Below are positions 7,758 through 16,140 of a DNA stretch of 24,737 nucleotides, in pieces (position 1 is the stretch's first letter; every line of letters starts with the position of its first letter). Position numbers and translations under genes: made by a program. Source of the DNA: an uncultured Lachnospiraceae bacterium. GTDB taxonomy: Bacteria > Bacillota > Clostridia > Lachnospirales > Lachnospiraceae. The notes under the pieces are model-generated. The model searched no databases. It was not told the origin of the DNA and saw only the letters and a program-made list of their open reading frames with translations. The DNA is taken from positions 1 through 24,737 of the forward strand of contig CANCYO010000042.1 in the NCBI GenBank assembly GCA_947382415.1, read 5' to 3'.

Positions 7758-9419
7758 TCAGACCCGGAAAGCGACGGCCTCGTAGGGCCGCAGTTCGCTC
7801 TCTGCATTCCCGTAATTCTGAATCAGGATTCTGTCCTCTTCACAGGTCTTCAGTCCACAGGGCAGGGTCCTGTCCGTGAAATTACACAGAACTCTGATAC
7901 ATTTCCCCTCCCAGACCCGCTCATAGGCGTAGATATTCTCATCCTGCGCCAGCACCTCCCTATAGCTTCCATAGACCATGATCTCGTTTTCTTTCCTGAG
8001 CCGGATCAGCTTCTGATAAAAATGAAATACGGAATCCGGGTCCCGCCGCTCCAGATCCGCGTTGATCTGCCTGTAATTGGGATTGACGCCGATCCATGGC
8101 TTCCCTTTTGTGAAACCGGCATTCTCCCCGTCATTCCACTGCATGGGCGTCCTTGCGTTATCCCTGCTCCTGAGCTTGAGAAAACGCAGCATATCCTCCG
8201 CTGACACCAGACCCGCCTCCGTCAGCTCCTGATAGGCATGAATGCTCTCCACGTCCCTGTAATCCTCCAGACGGTCAAAATACGGATTCGTCATCCCCAG
8301 CTCTTCCCCCTGATAGATATAGGGTGTGCCCTTCATAAAGTGCAGACAGAGCGCCAACATTTTGGCAGATACCTTCCAAAACTCAGGTCTGTCGTCCCCA
8401 AACCGGGAAACGGAACGGGGCTGGTCATGATTGCCCAGAAAAAGGCTGTTCCAGGCTTTGCCCTCAAGCTGTGTCTGCCATTTTCCCATGACGGCCTTGA
8501 AGTCGCGCAGGCTTACCCGGGCGTCGGTCCACTTTCCAAACCTGCCGTCTCCCAGATTCGTGTGCTCGAACTGGAATACCATGTTCAGCTCATTCTCGTT
8601 TTCTCCCGCGTATCTCCTGGCCTCCTCTATGGTGACTCCCGCGGTCTCTCCCACCGTCATGATATCATACCCGGACAGCACCTCCCGGTTCATCTCTTTT
8701 AAGAATTCATGGACTCTGGGACCGTTCATGATAAATTCTCCGCTGTCTCCATATAATCCGCCGCGGACAGGCGCGTCCGGAAACTCCTGATCCTTGGAGA
8801 TCATGCTGATCACATCCATGCGAAAACCGTCGATCCCCTTGTCGCACCACCAGCGCATCATATCGTAAACCGCATTCCGCACCGTCTGATTCTCCCAGTT
8901 GAGATCCGGCTGCTTCCTGTGGAAGGAGTGGAGATAATACATATCCGTCTCCCCGTCATACTCCCATGCGGAGCCTCCAAAGGCGGCTCCCCAGTTGTTG
9001 GGGGGACCTCCTGCCTTTCCTTCTCTCCATATATAATAATCCCTGTAGGGATTATCCCTGGACTTCCGGCTCTCCACAAACCACGCGTGCTCATCCGACG
9101 TGTGATTCACCACCAGATCCATGATGATCCGGATTCCGATTTTGTGAGCTTTATTCAGCAACTCGTCAAAATCATCCATATCTCCGAACTCTCTCTGAAT
9201 CGCCTGATAATCAGAGATATCATATCCGTTGTCCGCATTGGGCGACTGATATACCGGAGACAGCCAGATCACATCGATCCCCAGCTCCCCCAGATAATCC
9301 AGCCTGTCGATAATCCCGCGGATATCTCCAATCCCGTCTCCGTCGCTGTCCATAAAACTTTTGGGATAAATCTGATACACCACCGCTTCCTTCCACCATG
9401 CGCGCTTCTCATTCTCCAT
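7758..9419 (-). CDS. malL: GH13_31 alpha-glucosidase, oligo-1,6-glucosidase type
   Basis: This 553-residue cytoplasmic enzyme has the normal length of oligo-1,6-glucosidases. Seen are VVYQIYPKSFMDSDGDGIGD near the N-terminus, DLVVNH (101-106), GFRMDVI with nucleophile Asp202, VGETAGV with acid/base Glu258 and GNHDQPRS with Asp332. Val203 right after the nucleophile is the residue linked in this subfamily to alpha-1,6 preference, whereas maltases tend to have Thr there. It would release glucose from isomaltose-like sugars, and possibly from sucrose. ATG 9419 has AGGAGG about 9-10 bases before it; the longer frame to 9500 runs through the promoter and is rejected. It has its own promoter, lies convergent to the regulator with 20 bases between the stops, and shows no copy of the GGTTAC operator upstream. 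Confidence 0.9.
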   Translation of the reverse strand: MENEKRAWWKEAVVYQIYPKSFMDSDGDGIGDIRGIIDRLDYLGELGIDVIWLSPVYQSPNADNGYDISDYQAIQREFGDMDDFDELLNKAHKIGIRIIMDLVVNHTSDEHAWFVESRKSRDNPYRDYYIWREGKAGGPPNNWGAAFGGSAWEYDGETDMYYLHSFHRKQPDLNWENQTVRNAVYDMMRWWCDKGIDGFRMDVISMISKDQEFPDAPVRGGLYGDSGEFIMNGPRVHEFLKEMNREVLSGYDIMTVGETAGVTIEEARRYAGENENELNMVFQFEHTNLGDGRFGKWTDARVSLRDFKAVMGKWQTQLEGKAWNSLFLGNHDQPRSVSRFGDDRPEFWKVSAKMLALCLHFMKGTPYIYQGEELGMTNPYFDRLEDYRDVESIHAYQELTEAGLVSAEDMLRFLKLRSRDNARTPMQWNDGENAGFTKGKPWIGVNPNYRQINADLERRDPDSVFHFYQKLIRLRKENEIMVYGSYREVLAQDENIYAYERVWEGKCIRVLCNFTDRTLPCGLKTCEEDRILIQNYGNAESELRPYEAVAFRV

Positions 9420-9447
9420 ATTGAGTCCCTCCTGATTTATTGATTGT

Positions 9448-9476
9448 AAAATAACGGAAATCATGCATTCTGTCAA
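9448..9476 (-). promoter_or_regulatory. Promoter of the alpha-glucosidase gene
   Basis: A perfect -35 TTGACA (9471-9476) and a -10 TATTTT (9448-9453) are 17 bases apart on the minus strand. The start point falls about 20 bases before the ribosome binding site. The promoter begins only 44 bases after the end of cbiC, so the gene can be expressed independently of the cobalamin operon. Confidence 0.75.
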
Positions 9477-9520
9477 GAAGAAAATCATATGGATCAACAA
9501 CTGTGAAGCGCAGCTCCGGT

Positions 9521-10144
9521 TTACCGCATGGAGTACAAAAGTGCGTTGCAGACAGCCGCCGCCACATTGCTGCCGCCTTTTCGGCCCTGGGCCACAATAT
9601 AGGGAATATCAGACTTAAGGATCAGTTCTTTCGCCTGTACCACATTCACAAACCCCACAGGTACGCCGATGATTCCCACAGGCCTGATCTTGCCCTGCTG
9701 CATCAGCTCATGCAGGCGCACTAAGGCGGTAGGAGCATTTCCCACGGCAAATATAAGATCCTCCTGAAGCTTTGACGCCTTATCCATGGCAGCAGCCGCC
9801 CGGGTGATACCGTTTGCCGCAGCAGCCTGCGCTACATCCTCGTCCCCCATAAAACAACAGACTCTGCCCCCGTATCTTTGCAGCGTCTTTTCGCTGATAC
9901 CCGCCTTTGCCATCCGGGTGTCGGTGACAATACACGCTCCCTTTCTCAATGCCTCCTGTAGCTTAGGCACGGCATTCTCAGAAAAACGCAGGGTATGCAG
10001 ATACTCAAAATCAGCCGTGGTATGGATCACGCGTTTAATAACAGGCTCCTGCAGCGGCTCCAGTTCCACCTCCCCCAGTTCTTCCGCAATGATCTCAAAG
10101 CTCCTCTTTTCAATCTCCTCCGGTAAAAGCACCTCAAAATCCAT
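9521..10144 (-). CDS. cbiC: Cobalt-precorrin-8 methylmutase (precorrin-8X isomerase)
   Basis: CbiC moves the C-11 methyl group to C-12 in cobalt-precorrin-8, producing cobyrinate, the substrate of CbiA. The 207-residue protein is of normal size. The catalytic His41 sits in RVIHTTADFEY, followed by the conserved FSENAV and CIVTDTRMAKAGI segments, and the C-terminal GFVNVVQAKELIL and GRKGGSNVAAAV motifs are intact. I prefer ATG 10144 because GGGAGGA stands about 7 bases before it; the in-frame ATG at 10150 abuts the same site too closely. It is the last gene of the operon, 12 bases after cbiP. It is the only corrin-ring rearrangement gene here, separated from the cbiD/E/F/G/H/J/L/T partners it needs. 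No terminator is apparent after its stop. Confidence 0.92.
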   Translation of the reverse strand: MDFEVLLPEEIEKRSFEIIAEELGEVELEPLQEPVIKRVIHTTADFEYLHTLRFSENAVPKLQEALRKGACIVTDTRMAKAGISEKTLQRYGGRVCCFMGDEDVAQAAAANGITRAAAAMDKASKLQEDLIFAVGNAPTALVRLHELMQQGKIRPVGIIGVPVGFVNVVQAKELILKSDIPYIVAQGRKGGSNVAAAVCNALLYSMR

Positions 10145-10156
10145 CTTCATTCCTCC

Positions 10157-11644
10157 CTATTTAATTCCCATAATATCATAAACGGCTTCCATATCCAGAT
10201 TCCTGCGCAGCGTTTCCGCAAGCCTGTCAAACTGGGCTTCCCGGTAGGACTCCATGGAAAAGCCGTCTGCGGCATCCCTTGCAATCCCCTTTCGCTGACA
10301 GAGTATCTGTATCAATGCATTCCGAAAGTCCTCCTGATCGAATATACCATGAAGATAACTGCCGAACACATTCCCCCGGCAGCACCCGTCCTGACCGTCT
10401 GACATAAGGAGCAGTGAAGAGGCTCCTGCATCCAAAAAGGATCTGCCCATATGTATTTCATACCCGCTGACTTTCTTTCCCGATAGGTTACTAAACACTC
10501 CGGTCAGCCGCGCCACCTCACCGTTATTATTTCTTCGCAATTTCTCCGGTTCAAAGCGGGTGGTGACGGGGAGCAGCCCCATTCCCCATACCTCGCCGCC
10601 TCCCTCCTGACCGCCGGCATCTGTTATCCTGCCGCCGAGCATCTGATAGCCGCCGCATATGCCGATCACAGGCGTTCCCTCCCCCGCCAGTCTCACGATC
10701 TCCGCCTCCAGACCGCTTGCCCGGAGCCATTTCATATCGTTTACGGTATCCTTTGTACCGGGAATGCAGACCATATCCGGGCGCCGCAGCCCGGACGCTC
10801 TTTCCACATATCTTACGGACACATCCTTTTCAGCTCCAAGCGCCTGAAAATCCGTAAAATTAGATATCCTGGGCAGTCTGATGACCGCCACGTCAATACA
10901 TCCTTTTGCGACTTTCTGTTCCAGGCTTTCTGCCAGAGAATCCTCTTCTTCGATATCCACATCCATGTACGGCACCACACCCAGAACTCTCTTCCCGCAT
11001 AGTTCCTCGATCATCTCAAGGCCCGGCTCAAGAATCCGCCGGTCCCCCCGAAACTTATTGACCACAAGTCCCCTGACGCGCTCCCGTTCCTGTTTTTCCA
11101 GAAGCATCACCGTGCCCATAAGCTGTGCGAACACCCCGCCCCTGTCGATATCCCCCACTAACAGCACCGGGGCATCGGCCATCCGGGCCATCCCCATGTT
11201 TACGATATCATCTGCCTTCAGATTGATCTCCGCCGGGCTGCCGGCCCCCTCTATCACCACGATATCGTAACGGGAAGCCAGCCCGTCATAGGCTTTTTTA
11301 ATGACCGGGATATAGTCTTTTTTGTTTTTAAAATAGTCCATGGCATACATATTTCCCGTGACCTCTCCATTCACGATCACCTGAGAGCCCATATCTGTGG
11401 TGGGCTTGAGCAGGATGGGATTCATACATACCATGGGCTCTATGCCGCAGGCCCATGCCTGTACGGCCTGCGCTCTGCCCATCTCCAGATTTTCTGCCGT
11501 TATATAGGAATTATTGGCCATGTTCTGAGATTTAAACGGAGCCACGCGGTATCCGTCCTGCCTGAAAATGCGGCACAATCCCGCCGCGATTAGACTTTTC
11601 CCCACATTCGACATCGTTCCCTGTATCATGATCGGTTTCGCCAT
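10157..11644 (-). CDS. cbiP: Cobyric acid synthase (adenosylcobyrinate amidase, glutamine-hydrolysing)
   Basis: The 495-residue enzyme amidates the b, d, e and g carboxylates of adenosylcobyrinate a,c-diamide using ATP and glutamine. The N-terminal ATPase domain shows GTMSNVGKS (residues 9-17) and FKSQNMANNSYIT; the C-terminal class I amidotransferase-like domain shows GICGGYQMLG with nucleophile Cys330 and SYLHGIFD with His432. Length matches CobQ/CbiP. ATG 11644 was chosen over the open frame to 11716 because AGGAAG lies before it and homologues begin at MAKPIMIQGT; the extra frame has no such signal and runs into the cobD end. It is 28 bases downstream of cobD and 12 bases before cbiC. The name cobQ is equivalent. 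Confidence 0.94.
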   Translation of the reverse strand: MAKPIMIQGTMSNVGKSLIAAGLCRIFRQDGYRVAPFKSQNMANNSYITAENLEMGRAQAVQAWACGIEPMVCMNPILLKPTTDMGSQVIVNGEVTGNMYAMDYFKNKKDYIPVIKKAYDGLASRYDIVVIEGAGSPAEINLKADDIVNMGMARMADAPVLLVGDIDRGGVFAQLMGTVMLLEKQERERVRGLVVNKFRGDRRILEPGLEMIEELCGKRVLGVVPYMDVDIEEEDSLAESLEQKVAKGCIDVAVIRLPRISNFTDFQALGAEKDVSVRYVERASGLRRPDMVCIPGTKDTVNDMKWLRASGLEAEIVRLAGEGTPVIGICGGYQMLGGRITDAGGQEGGGEVWGMGLLPVTTRFEPEKLRRNNNGEVARLTGVFSNLSGKKVSGYEIHMGRSFLDAGASSLLLMSDGQDGCCRGNVFGSYLHGIFDQEDFRNALIQILCQRKGIARDAADGFSMESYREAQFDRLAETLRRNLDMEAVYDIMGIK

Positions 11645-11672
11645 TTTTTCCACTTCCTGATTTGTTTGATTG

Positions 11673-12734
11673 TCACAGACGGCGCATACATTCCAGAAGC
11701 ACCCTGTTTTCCTCATGCGTTCTCACCGCAATTCGGAAATATCCTGTCCGTTCGTCCCTGTCCGGTTCCAATCCCCGGTAATTCCCGCAGTCCCGGATTA
11801 GGAAACCCTGTTCCAGCATCCGCATGTAAAGATCCTGCCTGCCCCTAAACAACAGAAAATCCGCCTCGGAGGGATATACCCTGCTGACGGTACCGGGACA
11901 CAGATCTGTAAGTCCCCTGTATAAAAACTCCCGCTCCCTCCTGACATACGACACCGTCTTTTCCACAAAACCCTGCGCCTTCAATGCCTGCAGTCCCGCC
12001 ATCTGGGCCGGAACAGACGTATTCCAGGGCTGTATGCACCTTCTGATACCCAAGAGAAAGCTCCGGTCCGCCGCCATGGCATATCCCAGCCGCAGCCCCG
12101 GCATTCCGTAAATCTTTGTGAACCCTCTTACCACGATCAGATGCGGAAACCGATCCAGACTGTGTTTTAAAGTCAGCTCACTCTCCCGCTCCATAAAAGG
12201 AAGAAAACATTCATCCACACACAACCGGCTGCCGGTTTCCTCACACTTTCCGGCTATCTTACGGAGCAGCTCCCTGCCGATGGACGTACCTGCAGGATTG
12301 CCCGGATTGCACAGGATCACCAGGTCTGTACTTTTCCCGATGGCATCCGGAAAGGTTTCATCCAGACCAAAATGATTCTCCTCCCGCATTTTCCAAAATT
12401 CACATCTGCCTCCCGCTGCTGCCACAGCGGCTTCATATTCCCCGAATGCGGGAATCGGGATCAATACCTGTTTCGGGCGAAGGTACATCGCAAGTGCGTA
12501 TAGAAGCTCTGAGGCGCCGTTTCCCAGAATGATCCGTCCCGTCCCCACACCTTCTGCAGCCTCCAGTGCGGATATAAGCTCCTCCCCCCTCCGGTCCGGA
12601 TAGCGGGCGCAAAGCTCCACCCCTCTCCCTGCCGCCTCCGCACATCCCTCCGGCATCCCAAGAGGATTGACATTCACCGAAAAATCGTATTGTACCGCAT
12701 TGCGATAGACATCTCCTCCATGCAGGTATTCCAC
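11673..12734 (-). CDS. cobD: L-threonine-O-3-phosphate decarboxylase (PLP enzyme)
   Basis: CobD makes (R)-1-amino-2-propanol O-2-phosphate, the linker of the nucleotide loop, from threonine phosphate. The 353-residue protein is a fold-type I, HisC-like enzyme. The start MEYLHGGDVYRNA is typical of CobD, NVNPLGMP follows, CNPGNPAG is at 142-149, the cofactor-contacting Asp174 is in CVDECF, and the PLP lysine is Lys207 in GFTKIYGMPGLRLGY. The start codon is GTG, with GGAGGG seven bases upstream. It follows cbiB by 33 bases, and the CbiB reaction uses its product, so the two are functionally adjacent. A histidinol-phosphate aminotransferase is the alternative within the family but is contradicted by the context and N-terminus. 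Confidence 0.92.
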   Translation of the reverse strand: MEYLHGGDVYRNAVQYDFSVNVNPLGMPEGCAEAAGRGVELCARYPDRRGEELISALEAAEGVGTGRIILGNGASELLYALAMYLRPKQVLIPIPAFGEYEAAVAAAGGRCEFWKMREENHFGLDETFPDAIGKSTDLVILCNPGNPAGTSIGRELLRKIAGKCEETGSRLCVDECFLPFMERESELTLKHSLDRFPHLIVVRGFTKIYGMPGLRLGYAMAADRSFLLGIRRCIQPWNTSVPAQMAGLQALKAQGFVEKTVSYVRREREFLYRGLTDLCPGTVSRVYPSEADFLLFRGRQDLYMRMLEQGFLIRDCGNYRGLEPDRDERTGYFRIAVRTHEENRVLLECMRRL

Positions 12735-12767
12735 AGCTTTGCCCTCCGTTTGTTTTTATTTCCGCCC

Positions 12768-13754
12768 TCACCCTATCCCGGCCAAAACCGCCAGCACTGT
12801 CATTCCCAGAACAAAAACGATCCCCGACGTCACATACAAAAGCCGGTTGGCACGGACAATATCCTCCGCTTCTATAGTCCTTACAGCATCTCCGATCACA
12901 GGTTTTGTGTGCCGGACTCCCCCGTACCATGCATCCCCCGCAAGTTCCACCCCCAGCGCCCCTGCACTGACAGCCTCGGTCTGGGCAGAATTGGGACTTG
13001 CATGGCAATACCTGTCCCTCCAAAACACCGACGCCGCACACCTGCCGTCCAGCCCTGTGAAAAAGCAGGCTGCAATCATACAAAGCGCCGATACCCGGGC
13101 CGGAATATAATTGCAGACATCATCCAGTCTGGCCGCAGCCCTTCCCAGATACAGATATCGGTCATTTCGGTATCCCACCATGGAGTCCATTGTATTGACC
13201 GCTTTATAGGCAACTCCCCCATATACGCCGAAGACAAACAGATACAACAGAGGAGCGACGACGCCGTCGGATGTATTTTCCGCCACCGTCTCCACTGCGG
13301 CTTTGGTAATGCCCTCCTCCGTGAGGTTCTCGGTATCTCTTCCTACGATCATGGATACCGCCTTTCTGGCCGCTTCCACGTCCCTGTCCTTCAAGGCATC
13401 ATATACCTTCATGCTCTGTGTCTTCAGGGATTTCATAGCCAACATCTGATAACAGACGATGCCTTCCAGAATGATCCTCAATGCCGGATGCAGTATTCCC
13501 GCCAGATTCAAACAGCCCCAAACTGCCGCAAGAGATACCGCCGGCACTATGGCGGCAAGCAGCGCGCCCGCCGCTTTCTTTTTGCCTGCGTCCGCATCCC
13601 GATCCGCCCGAAGCCGAAACAGTCTGCGCAGCCCGGCCTCCGTCCACTCTGTCAGCTTTCCCATCCCTCTCACCGGATGCCACAGCCACTGCGGATCACC
13701 AAAACACAGATCCAGCAAAGCGCCCATACATATGACCAAAATGCGTTCTCTCAT
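12768..13754 (-). CDS. cbiB: Adenosylcobinamide-phosphate synthase (membrane)
   Basis: CbiB joins aminopropanol phosphate to the corrin propionate side chain. The 328-residue membrane protein shows the family start with FGDPQWLWHPVRGMGKL (about residues 18-34), the conserved AVETVAENTSDGVVAPLLY block (about 152-170), and YKAVNTMDSMVGYRNDRYLY, plus hydrophobic segments at both ends. Its length is typical. ATG 13754 has GAGGGG seven bases before it, and the gene starts 3 bases after the cobC stop, so translation is likely coupled. It precedes cobD, whose product supplies its substrate. Confidence 0.93.
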   Translation of the reverse strand: MRERILVICMGALLDLCFGDPQWLWHPVRGMGKLTEWTEAGLRRLFRLRADRDADAGKKKAAGALLAAIVPAVSLAAVWGCLNLAGILHPALRIILEGIVCYQMLAMKSLKTQSMKVYDALKDRDVEAARKAVSMIVGRDTENLTEEGITKAAVETVAENTSDGVVAPLLYLFVFGVYGGVAYKAVNTMDSMVGYRNDRYLYLGRAAARLDDVCNYIPARVSALCMIAACFFTGLDGRCAASVFWRDRYCHASPNSAQTEAVSAGALGVELAGDAWYGGVRHTKPVIGDAVRTIEAEDIVRANRLLYVTSGIVFVLGMTVLAVLAGIG

Positions 13755-13757
13755 TCT

Positions 13758-14360
13758 CTATCCCCTCAGAGCTACGATATCCTGCAGCACCAATCCGCCG
13801 CTTTCTCTGTCACAGGACGCTTCCGCGGTATAGCCGTCCCCGTTTCCTGTCTGCCATGCATAATAATCTCTATGCGGACAGGAAAAACGATCCAGTATCG
13901 CCATGATCGTACCCCCGTGAACCACAAGAACAATCTCCGTGTCCCGCTTCCGATGACGCATTATCAGGCACTCAAACGCTTGGGCGCATCTGCTCCGAAA
14001 CGCCTCCACAGACTCCTCTCCGGAAAAACCGCAAGTTCCGCCGGAATCTATAAACTGTTGATAAGCCGGATTTCCATTTAATTCCTTATATGTTTTGTAC
14101 TCAAACTCTCCGAAGTCACATTCCCGGAATGCCTCGACTATTGTCTGCTCTTTTCCCGGAAACAGTATCGAGGCAGTCTCACGGCACCGCAGCATGGGGC
14201 TTACATACAGTTCATACGCCTGTCCGATCTTTTCAGCAAACAGGGCGTCCTGAATCAGCTTGTCTCTCTCCCCGGGCATGAGCGGTTCATCCGTCCTGCC
14301 CACATACCTGCCCTGGCTGTTTCCCTTTGTCCGCCCGTGCCGTATCAAATAAATCTTCAT
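13758..14360 (-). CDS. cobC: Histidine phosphatase, probable alpha-ribazole phosphatase
   Basis: This 200-residue protein belongs to the phosphoglycerate mutase-like histidine phosphatases. The catalytic LIRHGRTKGN holds His8, the acidic CDFGEFEY segment (81-88) supplies the general acid region, and VVHGG places the second histidine at His148. In cobalamin operons such proteins remove the 5'-phosphate of alpha-ribazole phosphate or of cobalamin phosphate. The assignment to CobC is by position between the cobS/cobU group and cbiB; the motifs alone would also fit other phosphatases. A GGGAG ribosome binding site is 8 bases before ATG. Confidence 0.82.
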   Translation of the reverse strand: MKIYLIRHGRTKGNSQGRYVGRTDEPLMPGERDKLIQDALFAEKIGQAYELYVSPMLRCRETASILFPGKEQTIVEAFRECDFGEFEYKTYKELNGNPAYQQFIDSGGTCGFSGEESVEAFRSRCAQAFECLIMRHRKRDTEIVLVVHGGTIMAILDRFSCPHRDYYAWQTGNGDGYTAEASCDRESGGLVLQDIVALRG

Positions 14361-14373
14361 AGGTGCATCTCCC

Positions 14374-14706
14374 TCATGGTTTGATGGTCTGTCCGATTCC
14401 GCACACCACCCGGATCACCTGCTTTGCCTGCGCCGCGAGATAACCGCCCGTTCTGCCCACCTGTTCTCTGTACGCACGTTCAAAAGCATCCACAGGCACC
14501 AGACCGCACCCCACCTCGTCGCATATGATGACCAGCCCTTCGTCTGTAAGAGGCAGCTTTTTCACCTCCTCAAGCGGCTCCTCCCCTCTTTGCATCTGAC
14601 TTCGGATCACCTCCTGATAATGATTGACAATCCTGTACGGAGCCGGATAATTCCTCTCCGCACAAACTGTCTTGCCCTGCCAGGCTCCTCCTACGATCAA
14701 TATCAT
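14374..14706 (-). CDS. Mini CobU-like nucleotide-binding protein
   Basis: A 110-residue protein resembles only the two ends of CobU. Its start MILIVGGAWQGKT carries a P-loop (GGAWQGKT, residues 6-13), and its C-terminal half shows CDEVGCGLVPVDAFERAYRE (62-81) followed by RTGGYLAAQAKQVIRVVCG, which matches the CobU block with EVGxGIVP. The middle of CobU, including the RIxxH segment with the guanylylated histidine, is absent. A second, full-length CobU is encoded two genes upstream, so this is a reduced paralogue rather than a truncated only copy. ATG 14706 was chosen by family start; the frame stays open upstream to 14865 across the end of cobS, and ATG 14733 is possible. The ribosome binding site is weak. 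Function is unknown; a role beside CobU or CobS is inferred from position. Confidence 0.75.
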   Translation of the reverse strand: MILIVGGAWQGKTVCAERNYPAPYRIVNHYQEVIRSQMQRGEEPLEEVKKLPLTDEGLVIICDEVGCGLVPVDAFERAYREQVGRTGGYLAAQAKQVIRVVCGIGQTIKP

Positions 14707-14740
14707 CCTGCTCTTATTCCCGTTCCTTTCCATGCTAATT

Positions 14741-15487
14741 CTATAATTTGGAGGCCACGATAATCCCTGCCAGGATCCCCAGTTCACAAAGCTGCAGAAA
14801 ATACCCCGCCAGATCGCCTGTGATCCCTCCGAAGTGTTTATAAGAGGTATGCCGGTACCAGCCAAAACAGCATATTCCCACTGTCAGACTGACCAGACCG
14901 TAACGGGTACAGACTGCCGTCATAGCCGCGGCACAGGCCCCAAGCTCTGCAAGCAGAATCCATTTTACCGGCGCCCCGCAGGCCCGGGCTTCGGCTGCCG
15001 CCATGCCTTCCTTTTTTGCTTTCCGAAATGTCACCACAGACAGGGCGCTTAAGATTCTGGAGAGGACATACCCCAGAGATATGCTTACTATCTCGCCCTG
15101 CCCTGTTTCACTGAAAAAAGCCGCCGACAAGCTCATATATACAATGCCGTAAATACAGGCGAATGCACCCATATGGGGATCCTTGAGGATTTCCAGCTTC
15201 TCCTCCCTGCCCTTCCAGGAACTCTTCGCATCCACAGTATCCAGATACCCGTCCATGTGGATGCCTCCCGTGACCAATACCGGAAGCGCCGCCAGCACCA
15301 AAGCCCGGGACATCACGCCGAATCCAAGGGCCTCCATACCCCAAAACACACTTGTGCCGCAAAGTCCCAGCACAGCTCCCACCAACGGGAAAAAGCACAT
15401 GCTGTATCTCATATCCCGCTCTTCCCATTCACATTTGGGAACGGGCAGTCTGGAATACAGGGAAAACGCGATGAGCAAAGATTTCAT
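14741..15487 (-). CDS. cobS: Adenosylcobinamide-GDP ribazoletransferase (cobalamin synthase)
   Basis: CobS joins adenosylcobinamide-GDP to alpha-ribazole (phosphate), the last assembly step, at the membrane. The 248-residue protein has several hydrophobic segments, the N-terminal FSLYSRLPVP motif, and the metal-binding HMDGYLDTVDA block at residues 77-87 followed by KDPHMGAFA (about 102-110). Length is normal. ATG 15487 overlaps the cobU stop by four bases (ATGA) and has AAGGAG 8-10 bases before it, within the cobU end. This order puts the producer of the GDP-activated substrate directly before its user. Confidence 0.94.
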   Translation of the reverse strand: MKSLLIAFSLYSRLPVPKCEWEERDMRYSMCFFPLVGAVLGLCGTSVFWGMEALGFGVMSRALVLAALPVLVTGGIHMDGYLDTVDAKSSWKGREEKLEILKDPHMGAFACIYGIVYMSLSAAFFSETGQGEIVSISLGYVLSRILSALSVVTFRKAKKEGMAAAEARACGAPVKWILLAELGACAAAMTAVCTRYGLVSLTVGICCFGWYRHTSYKHFGGITGDLAGYFLQLCELGILAGIIVASKL

Positions 15488-16053
15488 AACACATCCTCTC
15501 CTTTCTGTATCACCGGTATCGTAAACACTACCTCCACTACTGCCCGTGCCTCCGCCGCCAGCCCGGCGTTCAGCGTCCCCAAAAGTTCCCGATACAGTTC
15601 CGGCTCGGGATCATAACGCATCCCGTCCGAAAAGACCTCGTTCGTCACCACCACCAGCTCTCCCGCTCTCCCTGTCAGCTCCAGCAGAGGCTTTGTGATG
15701 GTTTCCCTCATTTCCTCCCAGGCCTTACTGCCCCTGTCTCCGATTCCGCCCTGCTGCAGATACATTTCGTTGGCCAGCAGATTGGACAGACATTCCAACA
15801 GCACTACATCCCCGCAGCCCGCCGGGATGCGGGAGATATCGTAATAACACTCGATCGTGGAAAAGCCCTTGTCCCTGCGCATCAGGCGGTGTCTGGCGAT
15901 TCTGTCCCTGCTTTCCAAGTCATGGGGATACATGGTGGCGGCATAGTACAGCCTGCCTTCTCCGGAACGCTGATCTTTCTTCAGTTTCACGGCCAGATTT
16001 TCCGCATATTCCGATTTCCCGCTGCCGCTCCCGCCTGTTATCAGATACAGCAT
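15484..16053 (-). CDS. cobU: Adenosylcobinamide kinase / adenosylcobinamide-phosphate guanylyltransferase
   Basis: The 189-residue protein has CobU's size. It starts MLYLITGGSGSGKSEYAENL with the P-loop GGSGSGKS at 7-14, carries RDRIARHRLMRR with the guanylylated histidine expected at His55, and LLECLSNLLANEMY in the middle. It phosphorylates adenosylcobinamide and transfers GMP to it. The C-terminal block that is EVGxGIVP in the family reads EVFSDGMRYDPE here (139-150), a clear departure, while the small paralogue downstream keeps the canonical form. ATG 16053 was chosen because GAGAGG precedes it by 7 bases and homologues start there; the frame to 16104 runs through degenerate repeats. Confidence 0.9.
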   Translation of the reverse strand: MLYLITGGSGSGKSEYAENLAVKLKKDQRSGEGRLYYAATMYPHDLESRDRIARHRLMRRDKGFSTIECYYDISRIPAGCGDVVLLECLSNLLANEMYLQQGGIGDRGSKAWEEMRETITKPLLELTGRAGELVVVTNEVFSDGMRYDPEPELYRELLGTLNAGLAAEARAVVEVVFTIPVIQKGEDVL

Positions 16054-16079
16054 CACCGCACCTCTCCCATCCAAGTTTC

Positions 16080-16140
16080 TTCTCAAACAACTCTTTTTCG
16101 ACAACTATTTTTCGGACAAACCTCTTTTCAGACAAATCTC
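16080..16140. repeat. Degenerate short tandem repeat, four units of 14-17 bp
   Basis: On the minus strand four successive units, GAGATTTGTCTGAAAA, GAGGTTTGTCCGAAAAA, TAGTTGTCGAAAAA and GAGTTGTTTGAGAA, fill the end of the cbiA-cobT gene and most of the gap to cobU. The first unit holds the last codons and TGA stop of the fusion gene. No stable hairpin is apparent, and the function is unknown. Confidence 0.7.

Noticed and set aside
7758..9419. Alpha-glucosidase as a sucrose isomerase
   Set aside because: I do not see the RLDRD-type motif associated with isomaltulose synthases; the sequence around GNHDQPRSVSRFGDD fits ordinary oligo-1,6-glucosidases.
12690..14081. Long plus-strand frame of 463 codons across the cbiB/cobC area
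   Set aside because: It runs antisense to two recognised enzymes with full motifs; its translation is rich in Pro, His, Arg and Ser with no family features. It is a shadow frame produced by the G+C-rich codons.
14374..14865. Longer 163-residue form of the mini CobU-like protein
   Set aside because: The first 44 residues are the cobS end read in another frame, with no similarity to CobU and no ribosome binding site.
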